Source: JAFGBN01 sp964394145 (lineage in GTDB: Bacteria; Chloroflexota; Dehalococcoidia; GIF9; AB-539-J10). From it: a stretch of DNA of 64,000 bases. The position numbers were made by a program, and so were the translations under genes. The notes beneath the pieces were generated by a model. The model saw nothing but the letters and a program-made list of their open reading frames with translations, searched no databases and was not told the origin of the DNA. The stretch spans positions 1-64,000 of the forward strand of contig CAYMVL010000044.1 in NCBI GenBank assembly GCA_964394145.1. Reading direction: 5' to 3'. Of the stretch, positions 8,680 through 16,580 are shown in pieces; position 1 is the first letter of the stretch, and each line of letters opens with the position of its first letter.

Positions 8680-9273
8680 ATGACAATGTGGCAAGCAGAT
8701 TCAATTATTGTAATTGTTACAGGGGGCATTAATCTTCTAGCCCTCATTTTTGTAGGTTGGCAGGCGTTCCTAACAAGGAGATCGCTGGCTTTGATGCAAA
8801 CAAGTACGAAAGAAACCCAGAGGGCTCGTGAACTCACTCAATTGCCAGATTCAGACCAAATTATGCATGTCATCGCGCACTTGGATTTATGGCGGCAGGA
8901 ACTTCATGAGATAGTTCACGATCAACAAGTTATCAAATCAAGGATCGTAGATGGCGACAAGAACATAGTAAAGCAATACGGCTTGAATACATCCAAAGGG
9001 ATCATCCGGAAAGCTATATATGATAGACTCTCTCCGTGGCTGCAATATGTCTTGATGTCCGCAGCGAAATATTACTTTGATGGCAAATCGTTTGCGTACG
9101 TCTTGTCAGAATGTGACAGCAAAACAGCTTTGGATATGCTTCCGACAACGATAGATCGCTGCAAAGTAGGCATTAGCAGAATTGATGAGATGAAATCCTC
9201 TATAGACTATATCGTTCCAGAGTGGTATTTGAATAGTCCGGCCTCGGTAGGCGACTCTAAATTCTTTGATTGA
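8680..9273 (+). CDS. Membrane-anchored protein of unknown function
   Basis: 197 residues, not recognised. Residues 7-29 (SIIVIVTGGINLLALIFVGW) form one convincing transmembrane helix close to the N-terminus; the rest is soluble, mostly helical and charged, with no cofactor or catalytic motif I can name. The gene begins 31 bp after the methyltransferase stop on the same strand and could be the last gene of the cassette. A similar plan (one N-terminal helix followed by a cytosolic helical domain) is seen in many uncharacterised proteins near defence genes, but that is only a resemblance. No clear ribosome binding site was found; ATG 8686 is an alternative start. Confidence 0.6.
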   Translation: MTMWQADSIIVIVTGGINLLALIFVGWQAFLTRRSLALMQTSTKETQRARELTQLPDSDQIMHVIAHLDLWRQELHEIVHDQQVIKSRIVDGDKNIVKQYGLNTSKGIIRKAIYDRLSPWLQYVLMSAAKYYFDGKSFAYVLSECDSKTALDMLPTTIDRCKVGISRIDEMKSSIDYIVPEWYLNSPASVGDSKFFD

Positions 9274-9553
9274 ACCATCTGCCGTTTTTTGCCCAATTTC
9301 TGCGGCGATTTTGCTAAGCAACCTTTCATCATTCAGTGCAAGACACTCTGCTCGGGTCTCATAGAGAATGGCTTGGCCAAACAATCCCGACTGAAGTGCA
9401 ATCCCCTGGAAGACAAAGCCAGTGGTGCCCCGTGGAGCATAGTTGCGGCATGGCTTTTCGTTGGCAGGGGATACATCCTCTGCAAGCAGAGCTACTGAGA
9501 GATTCAAGAGACACGGCAGGTCAGGTCCACCGGGCGAGTGAGCAACCGGCTCT

Positions 9554-9582
9554 TTGTCAAACTACGCACGTTGTGCTACAAT
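9554..9582 (+). promoter_or_regulatory. Promoter of the principal sigma factor gene
   Basis: TTGTCA at 9554-9559, a 17-base spacer, and TACAAT at 9577-9582. Transcription should begin near 9589, giving a leader of about 160 bases before the TTG start at 9752. The 280 bases before the promoter (9274-9553) hold no gene I can support. Confidence 0.75.
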
Positions 9583-9600
9583 AAGAGCGACCGGGAGGCG

Positions 9601-9638
9601 GGCTGGCAAGGGAAGCCAGCCAGGGGCTGAATTTTCCC
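9601..9638 (+). promoter_or_regulatory. Two adjacent hairpins in the rpoD leader
   Basis: GGCTGGC (9601-9607) pairs perfectly with GCCAGCC (9615-9621) over a 7-base loop. Immediately after it, GGGG (9623-9626) can pair with CCCC (9635-9638). Neither is followed by a run of T, so they do not look like a terminator. They may stabilise the leader or affect translation; no known riboswitch class was recognised. Confidence 0.45.
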
Positions 9639-9751
9639 CGACAAATTAACACAGCCATAACTTACGGGCAGCGATTTCAGCAGGTCTTCTTTAGAAAAGC
9701 AGGATAATAATAGCTGAAGGGAGAAACATAAACTTAGATAGTGGTGATATA

Positions 9752-11182
9752 TTGGCTGAAGGCTTACTCAACGATGAAGCTGGAGTTAAGGACATCAGCC
9801 CCATAATTGAGGGAGTTGAGGCCAAAGAAGAAGTCGACGAATTCGTCACCGAGGAAACTGAAGAGAGCCAGCCTCCATCAGCACCAGGGGGATACGAGGT
9901 AATTGAAGGCTCAATGCGTATGTATCTTCAGGAACTCGGCAGGGTGCCTCTGCTTACAGCTCGAGAAGAGAAGTTAGTATGCCGGAAGATAGAGCTGGGT
10001 AGATACGTAGAAAGGCTCAAGGATAACCACTTGAGGAAATACGGGGAAGCCCCTTCAGCCGTTGACATAGTCGTTCACGTAATTTCCCAACTATCCAGGG
10101 CATATCCCGTTGTTCAGATTATTAAAGAGCGTATCGGGATCGAACCTTCCAGCAGTGTGGTAGGGACGATCAAGAATCCTGAATTTCGCTCCGCCGTCGA
10201 CGTTGTTATAGAGCCATCGCTAATAGCTGCAATCGCTAAGGGGATGGATAAAGGGCTCACTGCGGCCGAAGAAGCGGTAGTAAATCTCTCCATAAACAGT
10301 CAACTTTTGCCCCGGCCATTGCTGGAGCTCCTGGATAGAGATAACATTTCATGGCGAAGACTAAAGACTCTCCTGACTGACGATAGTTTCCTGCATCAAC
10401 TCGATTTTCACAGCAGTGAGCTCAAAGCTTACTTTGAAGAGCTGAGGACCGACGCAGAAACATCAGAAAGGCACCTCACTGAAGCAAACCTACGCCTTGT
10501 GATTAGCATTGCTAAGAAGCATGTCGCGCATGGCTATCCCTTCCTTGATCTTATTCAGGAAGGGAATATCGGCCTCATGCGAGCTATAGATAAGTTCCAG
10601 TATAGAAGAGGCTATAAGTTCAGTACCTACGCTACCTGGTGGATCAGGCAGGGTATCACTCGATCTATAGCTGACCAATCCCGTACCATTCGCATTCCGG
10701 TGCACATGGTAGAAACGATGAACAAGCTATTACGCACAACGCGACAGTTAGTTCAAGAGCTTGGACGCGAACCAAGTTACGAAGAAATTGGCAGCCGCCT
10801 GAATATATCCCGTGAAAAAGTTGAAAAGGGCATGGCTTTGTTTTTCCGTCAGCCAATGTCACTAGACATGCCCATTGGCGAAGATGCGGATAGCCGGTTA
10901 GGCGACTTCGTTGAAGACCACAGCAGTTTAGCACCAACTGAAGCCACTTCACAGCAGCTGCTCAAGGAACAAATAGATGAAGTGCTCGATGAGCTTACCG
11001 AGCGCGAAAAAAAGGTGCTCCAGCTTAGATTTGGACTTAAAGACGGACATGCTCGAACCCTGGAAGAGGTGGGTAGAGAATTCAATCTAACTCGAGAAAG
11101 AATACGACAGATTGAAGGCGGGGCTCTACGCAAGTTACGTCATCCCTCCCGCAGTCGAAAGCTGAAAGACTATCTAGACTGA
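9752..11182 (+). CDS. rpoD: Principal RNA polymerase sigma factor (sigma-70 / RpoD)
   Basis: 476 residues. Region 1.2 is near 50-70 (MRMYLQELGRVPLLTAREE). A non-conserved insert of over 150 residues follows, then region 2 (LTEANLRLVISIAKKH; FLDLIQEGNIGLMRAIDKF; GYKFSTYATWWIRQGITRSI), region 3 and region 4 (LTEREKKVLQLRFGL; TLEEVGREFNLTRERIRQIE). The region 2.4 and 4.2 residues are those of a group 1 sigma factor, which fits the TTGACA/TATAAT-like promoters throughout the window. The frame begins with TTG 9752, preceded by GGTGAT; no ATG lies nearby, so the exact start is uncertain by a few codons. Confidence 0.92.
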   Translation: MAEGLLNDEAGVKDISPIIEGVEAKEEVDEFVTEETEESQPPSAPGGYEVIEGSMRMYLQELGRVPLLTAREEKLVCRKIELGRYVERLKDNHLRKYGEAPSAVDIVVHVISQLSRAYPVVQIIKERIGIEPSSSVVGTIKNPEFRSAVDVVIEPSLIAAIAKGMDKGLTAAEEAVVNLSINSQLLPRPLLELLDRDNISWRRLKTLLTDDSFLHQLDFHSSELKAYFEELRTDAETSERHLTEANLRLVISIAKKHVAHGYPFLDLIQEGNIGLMRAIDKFQYRRGYKFSTYATWWIRQGITRSIADQSRTIRIPVHMVETMNKLLRTTRQLVQELGREPSYEEIGSRLNISREKVEKGMALFFRQPMSLDMPIGEDADSRLGDFVEDHSSLAPTEATSQQLLKEQIDEVLDELTEREKKVLQLRFGLKDGHARTLEEVGREFNLTRERIRQIEGGALRKLRHPSRSRKLKDYLD

Positions 11183-11412
11183 TTTGCCTAAATGGCATGT
11201 CAATCATAGTACCCGTCTTTTTTTGGTCAACTTGCCTTTTTGCCCCTAGGAAGAGAGTACGGAGAGCAAGAATAATCGATTCCGAAATACAATGAGGACA
11301 GCAAGCAACGGGAACTAAAGGCAGAAAGAACCTGAAAAACCCCGGGAGGGAGCAGGGAAAACCCGTAACTAAAAAGGAAGTGGGAAAATAGTAAGGATGG
11401 ATCCTTTCTGAG

Positions 11413-11448
11413 CCTCTCTTCCCCCTTCTCGGTAAAGGGTGAGAGAGG
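11413..11448. repeat. Imperfect inverted repeat between convergent genes
   Basis: CCTCTCT (11413-11419) pairs with AGAGAGG (11442-11448), with further CCCTT/AAGGG pairing inside. It lies between the ends of rpoD (plus) and the PNPOx-like gene (minus), where a bidirectional terminator would be useful, but no T-run follows on either side. The surrounding sequence 11183-11479 has no supportable gene and resembles the purine/pyrimidine-rich intergenic repeats common in such genomes. Confidence 0.45.
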
Positions 11449-11479
11449 GACTAACCCTCGAAAGGGGATTGCACAATCC

Positions 11480-11932
11480 TCAAGGTTGTTCAACCCTGCT
11501 TGATATAGTCAAGCGCTGCGTCTTGTCGAAACTGGCTATGATATATTCGCTTACAGTCACCAGTATCAAGGCATTATCGGGATTCTCGACAAACTGCTGC
11601 AGATAGGGGTGTCTGGTAAGAAAAATAGCCTGAAGGCTGCTCTTATTTTCTATTTGTTCACGGGCAATGCCGATTACTGTTATGGCAATAGCCTGTGAAA
11701 CATCAGATGGCCGGTTAGTTCTGTTGTCAATCAACAATGAAATGTTCTTATTTTCTTGTATGTTCCTATATTTACGGGTATTCCGGTCGGTAACAAAAAC
11801 CAGTGATCTCAGATCTTGACTTATGACGAAAGAAACAAGATTGCTATAAGGCACCCCTTCGCCTACCGTATTGAGCACGGCGAAATATTGAGTATCAACT
11901 ACCTCTTTCAATAATTGCGCAGGCGGGGTCAC
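11480..11932 (-). CDS. Pyridoxamine 5'-phosphate oxidase-like FMN-binding split-barrel protein
   Basis: 150 residues. The order is N-terminal helix, FAVLNTVGEGVPYSNLVSFV, LRSLVFVTDRNTRKYRNIQ and NISLLIDNR, then a strand-rich C-terminal half. This is the split-barrel layout of the PNPOx-like family, which binds FMN, F420 or haem in different subfamilies. RxTRKYRNI is the usual phosphate-contacting segment. Substrate cannot be deduced; the short length excludes the full PdxH enzyme. The start is a GTG with AAGG 12 bases upstream. It stands alone between rpoD and the photolyase gene, the latter transcribed divergently from it. Confidence 0.8.
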   Translation of the reverse strand: MTPPAQLLKEVVDTQYFAVLNTVGEGVPYSNLVSFVISQDLRSLVFVTDRNTRKYRNIQENKNISLLIDNRTNRPSDVSQAIAITVIGIAREQIENKSSLQAIFLTRHPYLQQFVENPDNALILVTVSEYIIASFDKTQRLTISSRVEQP

Positions 11933-12001
11933 TTTTATGAATTACCTTCCCAACTAGCAAAAAGCTAATTTTTCTTACCGGTGTTTCCAGATAGTCTAAA
12001 A

Positions 12002-12029
12002 CTGACAGGGCTGTAAAATCGATTATACT
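12002..12029 (+). promoter_or_regulatory. Probable promoter of the photolyase gene
   Basis: CTGACA at 12002-12007, 16-base spacer, TATACT at 12024-12029. It would give a leader of about 24 bases before ATG 12060. The -35 and spacer are slightly off consensus. Confidence 0.55.
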
Positions 12030-12059
12030 ATATTTCTGGCAATATTTTTTAGTTTGAAG

Positions 12060-13400
12060 ATGGTTGAAGAAGCTCGTATCCAACCACTAAACGAGAAACA
12101 CCCTTTAAAGGGAGATTATCTTATCTACTGGATGCAGGCCTCACAGCGCGCAGAATATAATCACGCACTGGAATTCGCTATAGAAGAGGCGAACCAGAGA
12201 GGGCTGCCCTTGATAGTCTATTTCGGCCTAGGCAACCAGTTCCCGGAAGCAAATGAGCGACACTATTTCTTCATGCTTGAGGGCTTAAAGGAAAGCCAGC
12301 AGACGCTTAATTCAAGGGGAATAGGCTTTGCAATCGAAAGGGTTTCCCCGGAGCTTGGAGCTGTAAAGTTTGCGAAGAGAGCCTCGCTTGTCGTGTGCGA
12401 CCGTGGCTATCTGAAAATACAGAAACATTGGCGCAAATATGTTGCTGAACATATAGAATGTCCACTATTGCAGGTAGAGAGTGATGTTGTGATTCCTGTC
12501 GAAACAGTCTCAAATAAGGAGGAATATTCTGCTGCGACGATAAGACGCAAAATGCCGGGTATCTTATATGAATACCTTGTTCCTTTCACGGAGGAAACAA
12601 CAAAAATCGATTCATCACACTTCGAATTTGAGAGTAGCGATATTTCAGACATAAATAGAGCCGTATCAACGCTTAATATTGACCACAGCGTCAAACCTGT
12701 CGCTGGCTTTCATGGCGGTACAACAGAAGCGAAGAAGCGGCTTGAGGAATTTATTAGCAAGACATTATACAGATATGATGATTTACGCAACGATCCCAAC
12801 GAAGACGGTCTCTCTAATTTGAGCCCTTATCTTCACTTCGGACAGATTTCACCCTTGTACGCTGCGCTTCAGGTCAGTCGCTATAGCGGCCCAGGAATGG
12901 AAGCCTTTCTCGAAGAGTTGATTATTAGACGAGAACTGAGCATGAACTTCGTCCATTATAATCAGCAGTATGATTACTTCGCCGGATTGCCAGACTGGGC
13001 AAAACGTACACTCAAAGAACACGAGCAAGACCCACGGGATTATGTATATTCATTGAAAGAACTGGAACAGGCTCAAACGCACGACTCTTACTGGAACGCA
13101 GCTCAAAAGGAGATGGTAATTACCGGTAAAATGCATGGGTACATGCGAATGTACTGGGGTAAGAAGATATTAGAGTGGAGCACAAAGCCGGAAGAAGCCT
13201 TCTCGATAGCATTATATCTTAATAACAAGTACGAGCTAGATGGTAGAGACGCTAATGGTTTTGCTGGAGTCTCATGGTGCTTCGGCAAGCATGACCGCCC
13301 CTGGGGAAGCCGTCCGATCTTTGGCAACGTGCGCTACATGAGTGCTGAAGGTTTGAAGCGCAAATTCGACGCGGAGAAGTACGCCAGGAAATATGCTTAG
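12060..13400 (+). CDS. phrB: Class II cyclobutane pyrimidine dimer photolyase
   Basis: 446 residues from ATG 12060 (a TTG two codons earlier is possible). The protein should bind FAD and split UV-induced pyrimidine dimers using blue light. Class II features include the N-terminal DYLIYWMQASQRAEYNHALE, the FHGGTTEAKKRLEEFI segment, NLSPYLHFGQISP, and the C-terminal FAD-site blocks EMVITGKMHGYMRMYWGKKI and NKYELDGRDANGFAGVSWCF. Length agrees with archaeal and bacterial class II enzymes (about 440-470). No strong Shine-Dalgarno precedes the start. The gene is monocistronic by spacing. Presence of a photolyase suggests exposure to light or a recent surface-dwelling ancestor. Confidence 0.93.
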   Translation: MVEEARIQPLNEKHPLKGDYLIYWMQASQRAEYNHALEFAIEEANQRGLPLIVYFGLGNQFPEANERHYFFMLEGLKESQQTLNSRGIGFAIERVSPELGAVKFAKRASLVVCDRGYLKIQKHWRKYVAEHIECPLLQVESDVVIPVETVSNKEEYSAATIRRKMPGILYEYLVPFTEETTKIDSSHFEFESSDISDINRAVSTLNIDHSVKPVAGFHGGTTEAKKRLEEFISKTLYRYDDLRNDPNEDGLSNLSPYLHFGQISPLYAALQVSRYSGPGMEAFLEELIIRRELSMNFVHYNQQYDYFAGLPDWAKRTLKEHEQDPRDYVYSLKELEQAQTHDSYWNAAQKEMVITGKMHGYMRMYWGKKILEWSTKPEEAFSIALYLNNKYELDGRDANGFAGVSWCFGKHDRPWGSRPIFGNVRYMSAEGLKRKFDAEKYARKYA

Positions 13401-13528
13401 ACAATCACCAGCATCACCTGAAACTCAAATCATTGATGACATGAAGCTCCAGGCCCGGTAATAGAACTGTAAGCAAAAAGACATGCCTGACAGCAGACCG
13501 CTTTCTTACTTACAGCAAAAGAAGTCTG

Positions 13529-13557
13529 AATGTCACATAAAGGCAGAATGTGACATT
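13529..13557. repeat. Perfect 9-bp inverted repeat (AATGTCACA / TGTGACATT)
   Basis: Arms at 13529-13537 and 13549-13557 with an 11-base loop, 130 bp after the photolyase stop. It is followed by TTATTCAAATT rather than a clean T-run, so it could be a weak terminator or a palindromic protein-binding site. The rest of 13401-13856 contains no gene I can support. Confidence 0.5.
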
Positions 13558-13856
13558 TATTCAAATTAGAGTAGAGGACCCTTCTTGCTCCCAATCAATT
13601 GGTGTGCTGCAGGAGAAATAGCCTGTTCTCTACAAAACCGGATTGCCTTCGATCTTGATTCTGCCTTTTTTCTGAATAGTCACTCTTGGCATAACGCTCT
13701 TATTGTCCAGGGGAAGTATTCTGGCCTCTGTTGTGCAATCATCAAATACGACCCGAAGCGCCCAAAAATTGCCTGTATAGATGTGGTTCCTGCCCTCCTG
13801 GCGGGGCCGGCATCAACTGGAGGTCGCCATTAACCCGACTGGTAACGGTAGCCCGG

Positions 13857-14171
13857 TTACGCCCTCTTCCTGATCTGCAGTCTTGCCAGGAGCGCTGCTT
13901 TGCAGATAGCCTCCCCGGGAGTGGAGCAGGCTGCGTCTGTTGTCTGCCCCCACTTGATCCTGCGGTCCCTTACTGTGGCATGCCATTTCCCGTTGCCCCT
14001 TCCCAAATAGAACCAGCCGTAACCGCTCAACTTCTCTACAACCTGCCAGGCATCTGATATATCAGTTGAGTAATGCAACACATCTGCAGGTCTGATCTGC
14101 AGCACCTCAGCGGCTACTAATCTATCCAGCTTTTCACCCGCCTCCAGACTAAGGATTTCGTCTTCAGTCAT
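13857..14171 (-). CDS. Phage ABA-sandwich domain protein
   Basis: 104 residues with the layout of the phage ABA sandwich family: a short N-terminal helix (EILSLEAGEKLDRLVAAEVL), then YSTDISDAWQVVEKL, WFYLGRGNGKWHATV, and a C-terminal helix (STPGEAICKAALLARLQI). Members are small proteins found in phages and prophages; their role is unknown. The start ATG follows a strong Shine-Dalgarno (GGGGG, 4 bases of spacing). No other phage gene is seen nearby, so this is an orphan, perhaps left by an old prophage or moved as a single cargo gene. Confidence 0.7.
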   Translation of the reverse strand: MTEDEILSLEAGEKLDRLVAAEVLQIRPADVLHYSTDISDAWQVVEKLSGYGWFYLGRGNGKWHATVRDRRIKWGQTTDAACSTPGEAICKAALLARLQIRKRA

Positions 14172-14400
14172 CTTTACCCCCTTTTAAACGGTGGTCTACC
14201 CGATAGTGGACTTTATTAACGTGCCCTGTTGAGGTAGCTTAGCCATGAAATCATCCTGCAATATTTGCTGACTATAATATTGTGATGATTATGCACCGGC
14301 ACTTAGTGTGTACTCGCTGACACTCCGACTGAATCGGGGGTGCTAAATTATGACTCTACAGGTTAAATGATACAATAGTTGATACCCACAGCTATTTAAC

Positions 14401-14703
14401 TCAATCGGGTGGTTGATTGTTGGCTTTTCGCCTTCTCGCTTCCTGATTTTCGGCAATTGCTTGCTCTCTAGCCAGATCAGTTTGTCTTCTTGCCTGCTCT
14501 CTGGCTAGTTGCGCAGATTCTTCCTCAATACGTTTCTCTTTACGCTTAGCCTCTTTTGCTGCTTGCTCTTTTTGAATTGCTTGCTCTCTAGCCAGATCAG
14601 TTCCTCTTCTTGCCTGCTCTCTGGCCAATTGCGCAGGTTCTTCCTCAATGCGCTTCTCTTCACGCCTGGTCTCTTTTGCTCCTTGACTTTTCTGGTCTCT
14701 CAT
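14401..14703 (-). CDS. Small repetitive coiled-coil protein
   Basis: 100 residues starting at MRDQKSQG, chosen because GGAGG stands 9 bases upstream; a longer frame exists but lacks a site. The protein is two near-identical 40-residue units (KRIEEE-x-AQLAREQARR-x-TDLAREQAI), rich in Glu, Arg, Lys, Gln and Ala, with no predicted membrane segment. It should form a long charged helix or coiled coil. I do not recognise a family and low-complexity similarity would mislead a search. The gene is isolated, with over 200 bases of unassigned DNA on each side. Confidence 0.6.
   Translation of the reverse strand: MRDQKSQGAKETRREEKRIEEEPAQLAREQARRGTDLAREQAIQKEQAAKEAKRKEKRIEEESAQLAREQARRQTDLAREQAIAENQEARRRKANNQPPD
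14456..14695. repeat. Tandem direct repeat, 2 copies of 120 bp, inside the coiled-coil gene
   Basis: 14456-14575 and 14576-14695 match closely: both units contain TTGCTCTCTAGCCAGATCAG at the same offset (14461 and 14581). The period is exactly 40 codons, so unit loss or gain keeps the frame. Most differences are single bases, several of them synonymous. Confidence 0.85.
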
Positions 14704-15126
14704 TGCCTCCCACCTCCAAATATTGGATAATCGTGAAACCAATCACGAATCACTGCAAACCCGGGGTAAGTTTACGAAACTTCAGTCCATTGTGCAAGAT
14801 TATCATCAGAGGCACTTTCTGACGAATTGATCAATTGTAGAGCGTTGCCAGCGGCAGAGGTCTGCTCCATAACCCCGGAAGCCCTTCACACTGGAGCTAT
14901 GGTAGAATCCTTAACATCAGACCACTTGAGATAGCGGGACCCACTCTTAATACTACCCGTATCCTGTCCTGACGGTGGGGTCCACCTCAGGTAACACTGG
15001 ATACCTGTTCCCATTTAACGGGTGTATTGAGGGAAGCGGCAGCCGAACGTCTCGATGATTTCCTGTCAGGTAGAGCCGTTGAGAATCATGCTGGCAATGT
15101 GTTGGCAAACTAATCCGAAATAAGAG
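14704..15126. other. Intergenic region without a recognisable gene
   Basis: About 420 bases between the coiled-coil gene and the tRNA. Short frames reading into the tRNA are artefacts. No terminator, promoter or RNA element was recognised with confidence. Confidence 0.45.
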
Positions 15127-15200
15127 TCGGGGTGAGAGGATTTGAACCTCCGACCACCTGAACCCCATTCAGGTGCGCTACCAGGCTGCGCTACACCCCG
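15127..15200 (-). tRNA. tRNA-Pro (anticodon GGG)
   Basis: A full cloverleaf can be drawn on the minus strand. The acceptor stem is CGGGGTG with CACCCCG, the D stem GCGC/GCGC, the anticodon stem CCTGA/TCAGG with a 7-base loop ATGGGGT (U33, anticodon GGG), and the T arm has loop TTCAAAT. Discriminator A is followed by CTC, so CCA is not encoded and must be added after transcription. Confidence 0.93.
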
Positions 15201-15350
15201 TGGCTTAGCTCCTCTTTATATGGTATCATAACAGGGTTGTGGTAACAACAGGACCTCGAGTAACGGATTTAGGCCTGAGCAGGGCAATGAGCCCATATCA
15301 AGGATTCTTTGCGCGAGGGGCAAGAAATGTGATAAGCAGGATTTGTAGCT

Positions 15351-16580
15351 TTGGCTAAGAAGCAGAAGAAAGTCAAGCCCAAGGAAGTCGTCAGCAAGCG
15401 CCAAATCTCCCGATGGCAGCGCCAGGAGAAGATTCGAAAAATTATAATAATAGTTGCTGCTGTTTTCTTAGCCGGCATTCTGGGCTATGTGGGCTACAGA
15501 TATTATGACGCCGAAGTCAGGCCTCTTCGTGAAGTCATGATAGAGGTGAATGACACCAAGTTTACTACGGGTTACTATGTGAAGCTCCTCGATGTCTATA
15601 CCGAAGGTCAGGACCCATCCATGGTTTCCTATATGGCTGCTCTCGCCAGCAACCAGGTTATACAGGATGAATTGATCAGGCAAGGTGCTAATAGCCTGGG
15701 AATGAGCGTTGAGGCTAAGGAGATAGATGAAAGCATGGCAGAAAATGATTTACCTGACGATAAGGTATATCGTGATGCAATAACTGCCATCTTGCTAAGG
15801 GAAAAGCTTCTTAACGACTATTTCGGCGCTCAGCTACCTGATACAATGCAGCAAGCGCATGTTCAGGTCATGCTTTTAGAGCGCAAGGAGATTGCTGATG
15901 ACGTAAAGGCCAGAATGGAGATAGGCCAGGAATTCAGTGTCCTGGTTGAAGATTTCTCCTGTGACCCTCAAGTTGGTGGTGATTTAGGCTGGTTACCACG
16001 AGAATTAATCCCGAATACCTTGATAGCAGATGCTGCTTTTAGCCTCGCGCCGGGCGAGATAGGGGAGCCCATATATGATGAGTCAACGAGCAAGAGTGTA
16101 GGTTACTGGATTATACAGGTTAGCGACTCAGACGAGGAACAAGGCATACAGGCCAAAGCTATATTGCTGAGTAGCAAGGAAGAAGCTACCGAAGTTAAAG
16201 GCAAACTAGATGCGGGCGGTGATTTTGCCGAGCTGGCTAAGGAATACTCCCAGCACGAGAGTAAGGATGAGGGCGGCGAGCTGGGCTGGATAAAAGAGGG
16301 AGATATAAGTGACGCTTTTGATGAAGTTGCCTTTGGCCTTGCAGAGAACGGGTTGAGTGAGCCAGTCAGGGATACGTCAGTTCAGACCAAAGGAGGCTAC
16401 TGGGTGGTGAGAAATCTGGACAGAGGCGAGCATGAACTCAGTGAAGATGTAAGGGAGACATTGAAGAATCAGCTCTTCAGCGATTGGCTTGATGAAAAAC
16501 AAGAAAACAGCACTATTAGCGTTGATGAGGCAAAGCAGTCCTGGGCTGTAGAGAGGGTTACGGAGGGTATGGAAACGTGA
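15351..16580 (+). CDS. Membrane-anchored PpiC/SurA-type peptidyl-prolyl isomerase with two parvulin domains
   Basis: 409 residues. The N-terminus is strongly basic (KKQKKVKPKEVV). It is followed by a transmembrane helix near 29-46 (KIIIIVAAVFLAGILGYVGY), an N-terminal helical chaperone part, then two parvulin-like domains: about 170-260 (with GGDLGWLPRELI) and about 262-360 (AKAILLSSKEEA to GGELGWIKEGD). Both keep the GGxLGW hallmark. It should act on the outer face of the membrane in folding of exported proteins. The start is TTG 15351, with AGCAGGA about 10 bases upstream. The stop overlaps the start of hom, so it begins the hom-thrC-folE run. Confidence 0.85.
   Translation: MAKKQKKVKPKEVVSKRQISRWQRQEKIRKIIIIVAAVFLAGILGYVGYRYYDAEVRPLREVMIEVNDTKFTTGYYVKLLDVYTEGQDPSMVSYMAALASNQVIQDELIRQGANSLGMSVEAKEIDESMAENDLPDDKVYRDAITAILLREKLLNDYFGAQLPDTMQQAHVQVMLLERKEIADDVKARMEIGQEFSVLVEDFSCDPQVGGDLGWLPRELIPNTLIADAAFSLAPGEIGEPIYDESTSKSVGYWIIQVSDSDEEQGIQAKAILLSSKEEATEVKGKLDAGGDFAELAKEYSQHESKDEGGELGWIKEGDISDAFDEVAFGLAENGLSEPVRDTSVQTKGGYWVVRNLDRGEHELSEDVRETLKNQLFSDWLDEKQENSTISVDEAKQSWAVERVTEGMET

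Noticed and set aside
9106..9507. Minus-strand open frame of 133 codons, partly protein-like
   Set aside because: It overlaps the 3' end of the membrane protein gene on the opposite strand and no family was recognised. A decayed gene is possible but not supported.
14953..15168. Minus-strand open frame running out of the tRNA-Pro gene
   Set aside because: A classical artefact of translating a tRNA and its 3' flank.
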